64,000 nt of DNA from the NCBI GenBank assembly GCA_009929175.1, contig SABC01000005.1, forward strand, positions 1 through 64,000, given 5' to 3'. Shown piece by piece: positions 25,963-34,576 of this stretch. The position numbers were made by a program, and so were the translations under genes. This DNA is from Bacteroidia bacterium. GTDB lineage: Bacteria > Bacteroidota > Bacteroidia > Bacteroidales > UBA932. Position 1 is the first letter of the stretch. Every line of letters starts with the position of its first letter. The notes below the pieces were generated by a model, which saw only the letters and a list, made by a program, of their open reading frames with translations, did not search any database and was not told where the DNA came from.

Positions 25963-26739
25963 ATGGCAGAGCAACTTATACGAGAGGGGGAAATCCTAAG
26001 ACTGGAGCAGTTGTCACTTGGATACAACAAAACCATCTACAGCAACATCAACGCTGGTGCTTTGGTTTCCGAAATGATAGGGGTGGTAGGGGCAAACGGA
26101 ACCGGTAAAAGCACACTGCTCCGTTCAATATCGGGAATATTACCTTACCGCTCGGGTAAAATTGAACTTTTTGGAAAAAGGATAGAGAAGTACAAAGGGA
26201 GCACACTTGCCTCAGTCATATCCTTTGTCCCATCACAAAGCCCCAGGGCCAGGAATTTCTCATTGGAGGATATGCTGGCAACAAGTTGTTACAGTAGGAC
26301 CAACTGGATAGGCAATATAACCCGCAAAGACCAACTGGTTATCCAGGAGTCAATTGCCAAGGTTGGGCTGGAAGGATATGAAAAAAGAGATATATCCACA
26401 CTGAGTGACGGGGAGTTCCAGCGGGCTGCCATTGCCAGGAGTCTGGCACAAGACAGCCGGATTATTTTGCTTGACGAACCTACTGCATTTTTGGACATTG
26501 CCAATAAAATAGTGATCACAAAACTATTGCGGAACATTTGCAACAACGAGCACAAAGCTATCATTTTCTCAACCCATGACCTGCAGCAAGCCGTGAAGAT
26601 GTGTGACAGGATATGGATAATGGGGCACGATCGGTTTTTTGACGGCACACCGGATGAACTCATGGAAAAAGGAGCCTTTGAACACATGTTCAAAGACTCC
26701 TCACTAAAATTCGACAAAAGTCTATTTACCTTCGTTTAG
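25963..26739 (+). CDS. ABC transporter ATP-binding protein (FecE/BtuD-like)
   Basis: The ATPase partner of the preceding permease. The 258 residues show Walker A GANGTGKST (about residue 44), a Q-loop at SFVPSQ, the signature LSDGEFQRAAIARSL (LSGGQ variant with D and E), Walker B IILLDEPTAFLD and the switch His in FSTHD. It begins 2 bp after the permease stop and ends inside the convergent aminotransferase gene (18 bp overlap). Confidence 0.9.
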   Translation: MAEQLIREGEILRLEQLSLGYNKTIYSNINAGALVSEMIGVVGANGTGKSTLLRSISGILPYRSGKIELFGKRIEKYKGSTLASVISFVPSQSPRARNFSLEDMLATSCYSRTNWIGNITRKDQLVIQESIAKVGLEGYEKRDISTLSDGEFQRAAIARSLAQDSRIILLDEPTAFLDIANKIVITKLLRNICNNEHKAIIFSTHDLQQAVKMCDRIWIMGHDRFFDGTPDELMEKGAFEHMFKDSSLKFDKSLFTFV

Positions 26740-27918
26740 CATCCTGCCAATTGCCTTCGAGAGTCTTTTTACCCCCTCTTCGGTCTTCTCTTCGTCCATA
26801 AATGAGAAATTGATTCTCATAGTGTTTTTACCGGTACCATCACAATGGAAAGCCTCTCCAATAACAAAGGCAACATCTTCCTTGATGGCAACATTGAACA
26901 GTTCGGTAGCGTCATAACCCTCGGGAAGGGTGACAAACAAGAACAAACCACCTTCGGGCCTTGTCCAGCTGACACCTTCGGGCATATATTTTTCGAAACA
27001 AGAGAGCATATGATCCCTTTTCTTCTTGTACAAATCAATTGTCTTTCCCAGATTCTTTTCGAAAAGTCCCTTTTCAAAATAGCGGGCTGCAACCGCTTGG
27101 TCAAACACAGGTGTGCAAAGATCGGCAGATTGCTTGGCCACCACAAGGCGGTCGATGATCACTTCCGGGGCAATGATCCATCCGATACGGAATCCCGGAA
27201 GTACTGTTTTGGACAATGTCCCGAAAAGCATAACCCTTTCGTTGTTCATGGAGTATAGCAGCGGTTGTGGATCACCCTCAAAACGGATTTCACGGTAAGG
27301 ACTGTCTTCGATTATCAGCAAATCGTACTTTTCGGCAACTTCCAGCACCATCCTCCTCTGCTCCATGTTCATGGTAACTCCCGAAGGGTTCTGGAAATCG
27401 GGTATGGTGTATATGAACTTGGGTCTGCGGCCACTTTCAATCAGGGCGGTCACAACAGCTTCCAGCTCCTCATCCTTCCTGACTCCTATAGGTTTTGCCT
27501 GGTAACTCCAAAAAGCCTGAAGTGCACCTAAATAAGATGGCAAACCACATACGATTGTATCGCCCGGACTGATGAATATCCTGGATGTGAGATCGATAGC
27601 TTGCTGAGAAGAGGTTGTGATCAGGATGTTGTTTTTTGTAATATCCAAACCTTGGGCCCTGTACCTCTGGGCAAGGATTTCACGAAGCTTTGCGTTACCT
27701 TCGGTCGGTCCATATTGAAGGGCAGAAGTACTCTCTACCTCAAGGACTTCCTGCATGATCAGCTTGAGATCTTCTACAGGAAAAGTTCCGGGATTGGGGA
27801 ATCCTCCCGCAAATGAAATTACTTCGGGTCTGTTGGCAACGCTTAAAAGATCGCGGATAGCAGATCTCCTCATGCTTTTTGCGTTGTCCGACAAAATGTT
27901 TTGAATGTTAATAGCCAT
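26722..27918 (-). CDS. PLP-dependent aminotransferase (2-aminoadipate/MocR-like class I)
   Basis: A 398-residue fold-type I aminotransferase of the LysN/AraT-like branch: ISFAGGFPNPGTFP at the N-terminus, LQYGPTEGNAKLRE, QNPSGVTM, IIEDSPYREIRF and the Schiff-base Lys in GTLSKTVLPGFRIGW (about residue 232). There is no N-terminal GntR helix-turn-helix, so it is an enzyme rather than a MocR regulator. The track start at 27924 is TTG; ATG 27918 (MAINIQ) follows a perfect promoter and is chosen. The substrate (2-aminoadipate, aromatic or branched chain) is open. Confidence 0.86.
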   Translation of the reverse strand: MAINIQNILSDNAKSMRRSAIRDLLSVANRPEVISFAGGFPNPGTFPVEDLKLIMQEVLEVESTSALQYGPTEGNAKLREILAQRYRAQGLDITKNNILITTSSQQAIDLTSRIFISPGDTIVCGLPSYLGALQAFWSYQAKPIGVRKDEELEAVVTALIESGRRPKFIYTIPDFQNPSGVTMNMEQRRMVLEVAEKYDLLIIEDSPYREIRFEGDPQPLLYSMNNERVMLFGTLSKTVLPGFRIGWIIAPEVIIDRLVVAKQSADLCTPVFDQAVAARYFEKGLFEKNLGKTIDLYKKKRDHMLSCFEKYMPEGVSWTRPEGGLFLFVTLPEGYDATELFNVAIKEDVAFVIGEAFHCDGTGKNTMRINFSFMDEEKTEEGVKRLSKAIGRMLNEGK

Positions 27919-27938
27919 GTCCAAGTTTTTATTTTCAA

Positions 27939-27969
27939 CAAAATTACTAATTTGTTATATAAATTCAAA
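27939..27969 (-). promoter_or_regulatory. Consensus promoter for aminotransferase gene
   Basis: The minus strand reads TTTG-N19-TAATTTTG, matching both halves of the Bacteroidetes consensus with exact 19 bp spacing, 20 bp before the ATG. Confidence 0.85.
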
Positions 27970-28085
27970 CTTTTATTAATTTTATTAATGAATTTAAAAC
28001 CATCTTCTAAATATATTCTGTTTTTGATAGATTTTATTATCAAGATTGTAATACAGTAAAAATTCAATCTCTGCAAAATATTTAA

Positions 28086-28093
28086 TACTTTTG
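28086..28093 (+). promoter_or_regulatory. Promoter -7 box for queD-polA
   Basis: TACTTTTG matches TAnnTTTG and ends 10 bp before the queD ATG. The -33 region (TTCA) is weak. The 185 bp between the divergent genes is AT-rich and holds nothing else I recognise. Confidence 0.6.
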
Positions 28094-28103
28094 TACAAAA
28101 AAT

Positions 28104-28553
28104 ATGTCAATAATAAGAGTAACAAAAGAATTCCGGTTTGAGGGGGCACACGCCCTGACCGATTATGACGGGAAATGTCGTTTCATACACGGCCACTCCT
28201 ACCGGATGTTTGTCACCCTCAGGGGAAAACCTGTAGAAAAGCAGGGCGACCCTAAATCGGGAATGGTGATTGACTTTTCCCAACTGAAGGATATTGTCAA
28301 CCAACATATAACTGATATTTACGACCATGCTTTGCTACTAAGGGAAGATGCCGTTTTGGCCGACGAAATTGCATCTGCATATTGCAATGTATTCAAGACT
28401 CCTTTCCAGCCCACCTGCGAAAACCTGGCAATACATTTTGCCGGGATCCTTCAACGAGAGTTGCCGGGCCATCTGGAGCTATACAGCATCAAGCTTTACG
28501 AAACAGCCACCTCCTACGTGGAGTGGGTTGCACAAGACAACATGCAAAAATGA
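28104..28553 (+). CDS. queD: 6-carboxytetrahydropterin synthase (QueD/PTPS family)
   Basis: Zinc enzyme converting 7,8-dihydroneopterin triphosphate to 6-carboxy-tetrahydropterin for queuosine/deazapurine synthesis. The 149 residues have the zinc His triad in EGAHAL (His16) and FIHGHSY (His29, His31), DFSQLKDIV, DHALLL and PTCENLAI with the catalytic Cys/Glu region. Other members make tetrahydropterin, so the assignment rests on family. Its stop overlaps the polA start (ATGA). Confidence 0.9.
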   Translation: MSIIRVTKEFRFEGAHALTDYDGKCRFIHGHSYRMFVTLRGKPVEKQGDPKSGMVIDFSQLKDIVNQHITDIYDHALLLREDAVLADEIASAYCNVFKTPFQPTCENLAIHFAGILQRELPGHLELYSIKLYETATSYVEWVAQDNMQK

Positions 28554-31198
28554 AAAAACTCATCTTGATAGACGGACACGCATTGATATTCAAAATGTAC
28601 TATGCGTTTCTCAGACGTCCCATGGTCAACTCAAAAGGGGCAGACACATCCATCCTTTTCGGATTTACCAAAACAATTCTGGAGCTCATCCTAAAAGAGA
28701 AACCAACTCATTTTGCTGTAGCCTTTGACCCACCGGCCAAAACCTTCCGCCACGAAATATTTCCCGATTACAAAGCCAACAGGAGCGAAACTCCTGAGCT
28801 GATCAAGGCGTCACTGGAGCCACTATGCGCACTGATGGAGGCAATCTCGGTACCTGTACTGATGAAGGAGGGATTCGAGGCAGATGATGTGATAGGGACT
28901 TTTGCAAAAAAAGCAGAAAAAGAGGGCCATCTGGTTTATATGGTAACTCCCGATAAAGACTACGGACAGTTGGTTTCCGATAAAATTTTCCAGTACAAAC
29001 CGGGAAAAGGCGGGAGCCAGGACGAACTTTTGGGAAAGGAGCAGATTTGTTCAATGTACGGGATCGAAGAACCTGTCAGTGTAATAGATATTCTCTCTAT
29101 CTGGGGGGATGCATCTGACAACATACCAGGAGTAAAAGGAGTCGGCGAAATTGGAGCAAAAAAACTGATATCCAAGTATAAAACCTTGGAAAACATATAC
29201 AAAAACCTGGAAGAGTTGCCCGACAGGCAGAGAGAGTCGTTCATCGAAGCAAAACCTTACATATCCCTTTCAAAAAAACTTGTTACAATAGAGACCAACG
29301 TTGATCTGGAATGGAATGAAAAGGATCTGGAATTGAGCACACCCCATTTCACAAAAATAAAAGAGCTTTTCGCCGAACACGAATTCTCCTCCCTCTCCAG
29401 GATGTTACCACAACTGGAAAAACTGTTTGACGCAAAACCCGGGGATGATCACTCATTTTCCAATGATAGTAATGCGAGATCAAACCAGGAGGTCGCCCCT
29501 TGGGAGCTGTCCGATGCAATTTCGGTTGCCAAAATTGCGAAACAAGAGGGCTATATCTCCTTCGCTTTGTCGGGGGAGGTGTTGCTTGCAGGTTCGGGAT
29601 CGGTTGCAACAATACTTGATGACAAAGCATTCGGGCTGCTAGGTGAGTTGATCAGCGACCCGGCAATAATCAAAACCGGCTACGACCTCAAGTCAATGGT
29701 CTTTGCATCGAGGGAGGCCCGGGTATGCCCGGCAGGTTACCTGGCCGACATAGAGTTGATGCATTATGTGATTACCCCCGAAAGGTCCCACAAACTAGAT
29801 ACCCTCTCCAAAAGCTACCTTGACATCTCTGTCGCCACCGAGAATTCTCCGGCCGACCTTTTTTCGGAACTGCCTCCGGAACTTCCGTATGCCAGGGCCC
29901 TTGGAGAGCTCCCTCTGCTATACCCGCTAAGCCGGGAACTTTCCGGAGAACTTGAAAAGGAAAAGATGGCAGATCTTTACAACAAGATAGAGATGCCACT
30001 GATAGTGGTTCTGTCCGACATGGAACGGGAAGGTGTCAAAATCGATACCGGATTGCTCGCTGAGTACAGCAAGGAGCTGACAAGTGAACTTGCGGGAATT
30101 GAGTCAAATGTAAGGGAAATGGCCGGAGAACCAACTCTAAATATCTCCTCTCCAAAGCAACTGGGTGTGGTATTGTACGAAAAGCTCCAGCTTGTCAAAA
30201 ATGCCAAACGCACATCAAAGAGAAACTACTCAACAGACGAAGAGACCCTCTCTTCCATACTGGATACCCATCCCATAATTCCTCTGATCCTTGAGTACAG
30301 GAACATAAAAAAACTTCTCTCTACATACATAGACCCCCTCCCCTATCTGATATCTCCGGTTACAGGCAAAATACACACCACATACAACCAGGCACTTACC
30401 TCAACCGGTAGATTGAGTTCCGTAAAACCTAACCTTCAAAACATTCCGATCAGGACCGAAAGGGGCAGGGAAATTCGCAAGGCTTTCATCCCCTCCAACC
30501 CCGGAGGAGTTATAATGTCTGCAGACTACTCCCAGATAGAGCTTCGTTTAATGGCCCATATGAGCCAGGACCCCCATTTTATTGAGGCCTTCCGTGCAGG
30601 TAAGGACATCCATGCAGCAACCGCCTCAAAAATATTCGGGATTCCCGAGGAGGATTTGAGCAGGGAGCAGAGGAACCGTGCAAAAGTAGCCAATTTTGGA
30701 ATCATTTACGGAATCTCTGCCTTTGGTCTTTCCCAAAGACTGGCAATTCCCAGGGGTGAATCTAAAAAACTTATTGAAGACTATTTTGCCAACTACCCTC
30801 AAGTGGAGGATTATATGAACCAAATGATTTCCAAGGCTAAGGAGGTTGGTTATGTTACCACGCTATACGGAAGGAAAAGATATCTGCCCGACATTACCTC
30901 CCGCAATCCTGTTGTAAGGGGTTTGGCCGAAAGGAACGCAATCAATGCTCCTATCCAGGGGAGTGCTGCCGATATCATAAAGGTAGCAATGATCAATGTT
31001 GCAAAACGCCTCCAAAAGGAGAATCTGAAAAGCAGGATGATACTTCAGGTCCACGACGAACTCGTCTTTGATGCTTTTGAAGAGGAAGTGGAGAAGCTCA
31101 TGATTCTTGTCAGACAAGAGATGGAGAGTGTGATTGAACTTAGTGTCCCTCTGACTGTTGAATGTAACTGGGGTGCTAACTGGCTGGAAGCGCACTGA
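28550..31198 (+). CDS. polA: DNA polymerase I, proofreading domain degenerate
   Basis: Repair and Okazaki-fragment polymerase, 882 residues. The N-terminal 5'-3' exonuclease domain (residues 1-290) has LILIDGHALIF, AFDPPAKTFRHE, EADDVIG and GDASDNIPGVKGVGE. The C-terminal polymerase domain has ADYSQIELRLMAH (motif A), RNRAKVANFGIIYG (motif B) and LQVHDELVFDA (motif C). The middle 3'-5' exonuclease region lacks the DxE (Exo I) and NxxYD (Exo II) metal motifs, so proofreading is probably lost. The track start at 28382 reads through queD; ATG 28550 overlaps its stop (ATGA) and gives the standard MKKLILIDG start. Confidence 0.95.
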   Translation: MKKLILIDGHALIFKMYYAFLRRPMVNSKGADTSILFGFTKTILELILKEKPTHFAVAFDPPAKTFRHEIFPDYKANRSETPELIKASLEPLCALMEAISVPVLMKEGFEADDVIGTFAKKAEKEGHLVYMVTPDKDYGQLVSDKIFQYKPGKGGSQDELLGKEQICSMYGIEEPVSVIDILSIWGDASDNIPGVKGVGEIGAKKLISKYKTLENIYKNLEELPDRQRESFIEAKPYISLSKKLVTIETNVDLEWNEKDLELSTPHFTKIKELFAEHEFSSLSRMLPQLEKLFDAKPGDDHSFSNDSNARSNQEVAPWELSDAISVAKIAKQEGYISFALSGEVLLAGSGSVATILDDKAFGLLGELISDPAIIKTGYDLKSMVFASREARVCPAGYLADIELMHYVITPERSHKLDTLSKSYLDISVATENSPADLFSELPPELPYARALGELPLLYPLSRELSGELEKEKMADLYNKIEMPLIVVLSDMEREGVKIDTGLLAEYSKELTSELAGIESNVREMAGEPTLNISSPKQLGVVLYEKLQLVKNAKRTSKRNYSTDEETLSSILDTHPIIPLILEYRNIKKLLSTYIDPLPYLISPVTGKIHTTYNQALTSTGRLSSVKPNLQNIPIRTERGREIRKAFIPSNPGGVIMSADYSQIELRLMAHMSQDPHFIEAFRAGKDIHAATASKIFGIPEEDLSREQRNRAKVANFGIIYGISAFGLSQRLAIPRGESKKLIEDYFANYPQVEDYMNQMISKAKEVGYVTTLYGRKRYLPDITSRNPVVRGLAERNAINAPIQGSAADIIKVAMINVAKRLQKENLKSRMILQVHDELVFDAFEEEVEKLMILVRQEMESVIELSVPLTVECNWGANWLEAH

Positions 31199-31215
31199 CC
31201 TGAAAGAGGGAAAAC

Positions 31216-31773
31216 ATGACAGAAAACGATTACAACGAAACCTTGATTATCGAGTTGGCTTCCCAAGGAGACAGGGAAGCATGCAACATTCTTGTAGAGA
31301 GGTATAATGATTCTCTTTTGGGATATATTTCCAAGATAATTCCCAACACCGAGGATGCAAGGGATATTTGCCAGGAGAGTTTTCAGAAGTGTTTCCGTAA
31401 CCTCTCTCAATACAACAACCGATATGCCTTTTCTACCTGGCTATACACAATTGCTCAAAACAGCGCATTGGACTTTTTGCGAAAAAGGAGGATTCCGCCT
31501 GCCTCATCGATTAACGAAGAAAGCCATGGTAACCAGCCAATAAACAGCATGGTACCTAGTCCCGAGGAGGACATGATCAACGACCAGGCTATAGAGAGGC
31601 TCATCAGGGCAATACAAAAAATGCCCGACATATACAGGAGGGTTGCCGAGTTGAGATTCATACACGACTATCCGCTGGACGAAATTGCAAAAGAGCTCAG
31701 CCTGCCGCTCAACACTGTGAAGACCAGGGTAAACCGATCAAAAAAACAACTGCATAAAATATGGAAGAGCTGA
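31216..31773 (+). CDS. ECF-type RNA polymerase sigma factor
   Basis: A 185-residue sigma-70 family protein of the extracytoplasmic-function group. Region 2 (YNDSLLGYISKII...DARDICQESFQKCFRNL...FSTWLYTIAQN) covers residues about 25-95 and region 4 (YRRVAELRFIHDYPLDEIAKELSLPLNTVKTRVNRSKKQL), with a clear helix-turn-helix, covers 130-180. No anti-sigma gene is adjacent, and it lies 17 bp after polA with rsmG overlapping its end by 13 bp. The regulon is unknown. Confidence 0.92.
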   Translation: MTENDYNETLIIELASQGDREACNILVERYNDSLLGYISKIIPNTEDARDICQESFQKCFRNLSQYNNRYAFSTWLYTIAQNSALDFLRKRRIPPASSINEESHGNQPINSMVPSPEEDMINDQAIERLIRAIQKMPDIYRRVAELRFIHDYPLDEIAKELSLPLNTVKTRVNRSKKQLHKIWKS

Positions 31774-32402
31774 TATTCAAATACTTTCCCGAACTAACCC
31801 CGCTCCAAAAAGAACAAATAAAAACACTTGCCTCAGTTTACAAGGAGTGGAACGCTAAGGTGAATGTGATATCCCGGAAAGATATCGACAATCTGTACCT
31901 GCACCACGTCCTCCACTCCCTTGCAATAGCAAAGCATACAAAGTTCCCTCATGGAAGCAGCGTCTTGGATGTTGGCACAGGCGGGGGATTTCCTGGAATT
32001 CCACTGGCCATCCTTTTTCCCGGGACAAATTTTTTCCTTTGTGATTCAATCTCCAAAAAGGTAAAGGTCGTAAACGAAGTTATAAAGGTGCTGGGGTTAA
32101 AAAATGCAGAGGCAAAACACACAAGGGCACAGGAGGTCAACTACGAATTCGATTTTGTGGTATCCAGGGCTGTTACGGATCTCGCCCAGTTTATCCCTTG
32201 GGTGTGGAACAAAATCATTCCATCCGGGAATCAACTTTCGAGGGGAATAATCTACTTAAAAGGGGGAGATCTTGACCAAGAAATTGCACAAGCCTTGAAA
32301 ATCAACAATATAAACTCAAAATGCATATCAAGGAGCAACGTATCTGAATGGTTCGAAGAGGAGTGGTTCCTGGAAAAAGAGGTGATATTTATTAAACGAT
32401 AA
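31761..32402 (+). CDS. rsmG: 16S rRNA (guanine-N7) methyltransferase RsmG
   Basis: Methylates G527 of 16S rRNA. The 213-residue protein has WNAKVNVISRKDID, the SAM motif VLDVGTGGGFPGIPLAI (about residue 69), DSISKKVKVV and VVSRAVTDL (catalytic region). It overlaps the ECF sigma gene by 13 bp and is followed by the independent rpmH promoter. Confidence 0.96.
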   Translation: MEELIFKYFPELTPLQKEQIKTLASVYKEWNAKVNVISRKDIDNLYLHHVLHSLAIAKHTKFPHGSSVLDVGTGGGFPGIPLAILFPGTNFFLCDSISKKVKVVNEVIKVLGLKNAEAKHTRAQEVNYEFDFVVSRAVTDLAQFIPWVWNKIIPSGNQLSRGIIYLKGGDLDQEIAQALKINNINSKCISRSNVSEWFEEEWFLEKEVIFIKR

Positions 32403-32410
32403 GATAAATA

Positions 32411-32441
32411 TTTGCTATTAAAAACATTTTATATATCTTTG
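32411..32441 (+). promoter_or_regulatory. Consensus promoter for rpmH
   Basis: TTTG (32411-32414), a 19 bp spacer and TATCTTTG (32434-32441) match the Bacteroidetes consensus exactly; the rpmH ATG is 41 bp after the box. Confidence 0.88.
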
Positions 32442-32481
32442 CACTCCCTTTTGATAAATAAAACAAATCAGTATACATAAT

Positions 32482-32634
32482 ATGAAACGCACTTTCCAAC
32501 CATCACAACGCAAGCGTCGTAACAAGCACGGATTCCGTGAGCGTATGTCTACACCCAACGGACGCAGAGTACTTGCAGCTCGCCGTCGTCGCGGACGCAA
32601 GAAACTTACAGTATCATCTGAAGATCGTTTCTAG
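32482..32634 (+). CDS. rpmH: 50S ribosomal protein bL34
   Basis: A 50-residue very basic protein, too short for the ORF track. [18 protein letters not shown] followed by [22 protein letters not shown] is diagnostic of bL34; a C-terminal SSEDRF extension is typical of Bacteroidetes. It has its own consensus promoter and a terminator. The usual rnpA neighbour is not here: the next gene is mqnE. Confidence 0.97.
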   Translation: MKRTFQPSQRKRRNKHGFRERMSTPNGRRVLAARRRRGRKKLTVSSEDRF

Positions 32635-32662
32635 TAAGGGATATCATAGATTTCAGCAGAAC

Positions 32663-32688
32663 AAAGGCGCCATTGTGCGTCTTTTTTT
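32663..32688 (+). terminator. Intrinsic terminator after rpmH
   Basis: AAAGGCGC-CATTGT-GCGTCTTT (one G-T pair) followed by TTTT, 28 bp after the rpmH stop. The ORF-track TTG start of mqnE lies inside it. Confidence 0.78.
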
Positions 32689-32699
32689 GTTTATTTGCC

Positions 32700-33770
32700 A
32701 TGCAAACCAATAATGAAATGGCACAAAGAATATATACAAACGAAGCAATAGGGCTCTACAGCTCTCCGGACATCAATGTTTTGTCCCGCATGGCAACCTC
32801 CATCAGGGAGGAATTGAACGGCAAGACTGTATGGTACAACAAGAATTTCCATCTCGAACCCAGCAATGTCTGCATACACAACTGCAAATTTTGTTCTTAC
32901 CGCAGGGGTAATGATTTCGAACCGGGAGCATGGACCATGGACCTGGAGCAGATCAAAGGATATTGCCTGGATAAATTTACCGATGATGTTACCGAGGTAC
33001 ACGTGGTCGGCAGCGTACACCCGTCCAAGGATGTAGGTTATTACCTAAATGTGATTGAAACTATCCGCAAAACCCTGCCACCACACGTAACCATAAAGGC
33101 CTACTCGGCTGTGGAAATTGATGATATGTGCAACAACTCCGGAATGACTCCCCTAACTCTCCTTGAACGTCTTAAAGAACTGGGAGTCTCAGCCCTTCCC
33201 GGGGGAGGGGCCGAAATCTTCAACCCCGGAGTAAGGGCACAGATCTGTCCCGACAAAGCCGATGGTCAAAGGTGGCTGGAGATACATGAAATTGCCCACA
33301 GCCTGGGTATGAGGAGCAATGCCACCATGCTTTTCGGGCATATAGAAACCAGGGCACACCGAATAGAGCACCTTATGATGCTACGTGAGCTGCAAGACCG
33401 CACAGGAGGATTTGATGCATTCATCCCTTTACTGTTCAAAGCATCCAACAACACTTTGTCATACCTTGGGGAGGCAGATACCATTGAAATCCTGAGAACA
33501 TTTGCCATCTCCAGGATAGTTCTGGACAATTTCCGGCATATCAAATCATACTGGCCGATGCTGGGCAGGGAACAAAGTCAGCTGGCCCTGTTGTACGGTG
33601 CAGATGATGTTGACGGCACCATTAACGACAGCACCAAAATATACAGCATGGCCGGTTCCAAGGAACAAAAACCCGTGATGACAGCACAGGACCTGGAAGC
33701 CATGGCTGCACAATGTGGTTACGTTGCACTAGAGAGGGACAGCTTTTATAGACAAGTGATAAAAAAGTAG
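32700..33770 (+). CDS. mqnE: Aminofutalosine synthase (radical SAM)
   Basis: Radical SAM enzyme of the futalosine route to menaquinone, making aminofutalosine from the MqnA product. The Fe-S ligands are in CIHNCKFCSY (about residue 60), followed by TEVHVVGSVHP, ALPGGGAEIF, ATMLFGHIE and PLLFKASNNTL, all as in MqnE/MqnC-family proteins. The 356-residue length fits. The track start TTG 32673 is in the rpmH terminator; ATG 32700 is used, and ATG 32718 (MAQRIYTNEAIG) is a close alternative. MqnE and MqnC are related, but the C-terminus and GGGAEIF favour MqnE. Confidence 0.87.
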   Translation: MQTNNEMAQRIYTNEAIGLYSSPDINVLSRMATSIREELNGKTVWYNKNFHLEPSNVCIHNCKFCSYRRGNDFEPGAWTMDLEQIKGYCLDKFTDDVTEVHVVGSVHPSKDVGYYLNVIETIRKTLPPHVTIKAYSAVEIDDMCNNSGMTPLTLLERLKELGVSALPGGGAEIFNPGVRAQICPDKADGQRWLEIHEIAHSLGMRSNATMLFGHIETRAHRIEHLMMLRELQDRTGGFDAFIPLLFKASNNTLSYLGEADTIEILRTFAISRIVLDNFRHIKSYWPMLGREQSQLALLYGADDVDGTINDSTKIYSMAGSKEQKPVMTAQDLEAMAAQCGYVALERDSFYRQVIKK

Positions 33771-33778
33771 TATTTTTG
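33771..33778 (+). promoter_or_regulatory. Promoter -7 box for PASTA-rluD operon
   Basis: TATTTTTG matches TAnnTTTG, directly after the mqnE stop and 17 bp before the PASTA-protein ATG at 33796. The upstream TTTT is a near match to the -33. Confidence 0.6.
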
Positions 33779-33795
33779 CCCCAAACTTGATTGGT

Positions 33796-34575
33796 ATGAA
33801 AAAAGAGAACTGGATAGTCAAAAACCTTCTCCTCGGAGCAGTGGCAGTAACCGCAATCCTTTTACTGGCAATAATAACCCTTAAAGTTATAACCCGTCAT
33901 AACCAGGAGCTGGAAGTTCCTGAATTTTCCGGCATGACAATGGAGCAAGCATCGGAAGTGGCAAAACAATCACATTTGAGGCTTGAGGTTACGGACTCTG
34001 TTTTCCTTCCCAGGATGGGCAGGGGTGAGATATTCCGCCAAAATCCCCAGTCAGGCAGCATGGTCAAGAAAAACAGAAGGATATTACTCACCATCAATTC
34101 ATTACAACCAAAGAAAGTAAATATGCCATCCATAACAGGCTACTCACTGCGGCAGGCAAAAGCCGAGCTCTCTGCAAGGCAATTGAATGTGGGCAGGCTG
34201 TTCTACGTTGAGGATATGGCTACCAATAATGTTTTGGCACAACTTTACAAAGGAAGTGAGATTGCATCAGGCACTCTTATCGAGACAGAGAGTGAAATTG
34301 ACCTTAGGCTGGGAATGAGTCCCGACAATATGTATACATCCATTCCATTGGTTACGGGGTTTTCTTTGGTTACAGCAAAGGATATACTTACTGACAATTC
34401 CCTTAACCTTGGTAAGCTAACCTACGATAACACTGTGAAAACCTACTCTGATTCACTCTCCAGCTTTGTAATAAAACAAAATCCCCTCCCTTCCGAAGCA
34501 TCTGCTTACCCATTGGGAACCAGGGTTGAGCTTGTTCTAAGCACAGACAGGAGTAAGTTGGAGAGGGCAAATTGA
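33796..34575 (+). CDS. Membrane-anchored PASTA domain protein
   Basis: A 259-residue protein with one N-terminal membrane helix (NLLLGAVAVTAILLLAIITLKVI) and three PASTA-like repeats: VPEFSGMTMEQASEVAKQ (about residues 42-108), MPSITGYSLRQAKAELSA (about 112-180) and IPLVTGFSLVTAKDILTD (about 184-255). PASTA repeats bind peptidoglycan-like ligands, but no Ser/Thr kinase or PBP domain is attached. The track start TTG 33787 is replaced by ATG 33796. It lies just before the RluD gene, a frequent Bacteroidetes arrangement. Confidence 0.87.
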   Translation: MKKENWIVKNLLLGAVAVTAILLLAIITLKVITRHNQELEVPEFSGMTMEQASEVAKQSHLRLEVTDSVFLPRMGRGEIFRQNPQSGSMVKKNRRILLTINSLQPKKVNMPSITGYSLRQAKAELSARQLNVGRLFYVEDMATNNVLAQLYKGSEIASGTLIETESEIDLRLGMSPDNMYTSIPLVTGFSLVTAKDILTDNSLNLGKLTYDNTVKTYSDSLSSFVIKQNPLPSEASAYPLGTRVELVLSTDRSKLERAN

Positions 34576-34576
34576 A

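Noticed and set aside
28382-28549. Upstream extension of polA by 56 residues in the ORF track
   Set aside because: It reads through queD in another frame, and the ATG at 28550 overlapping the queD stop gives the conserved PolA N-terminus.
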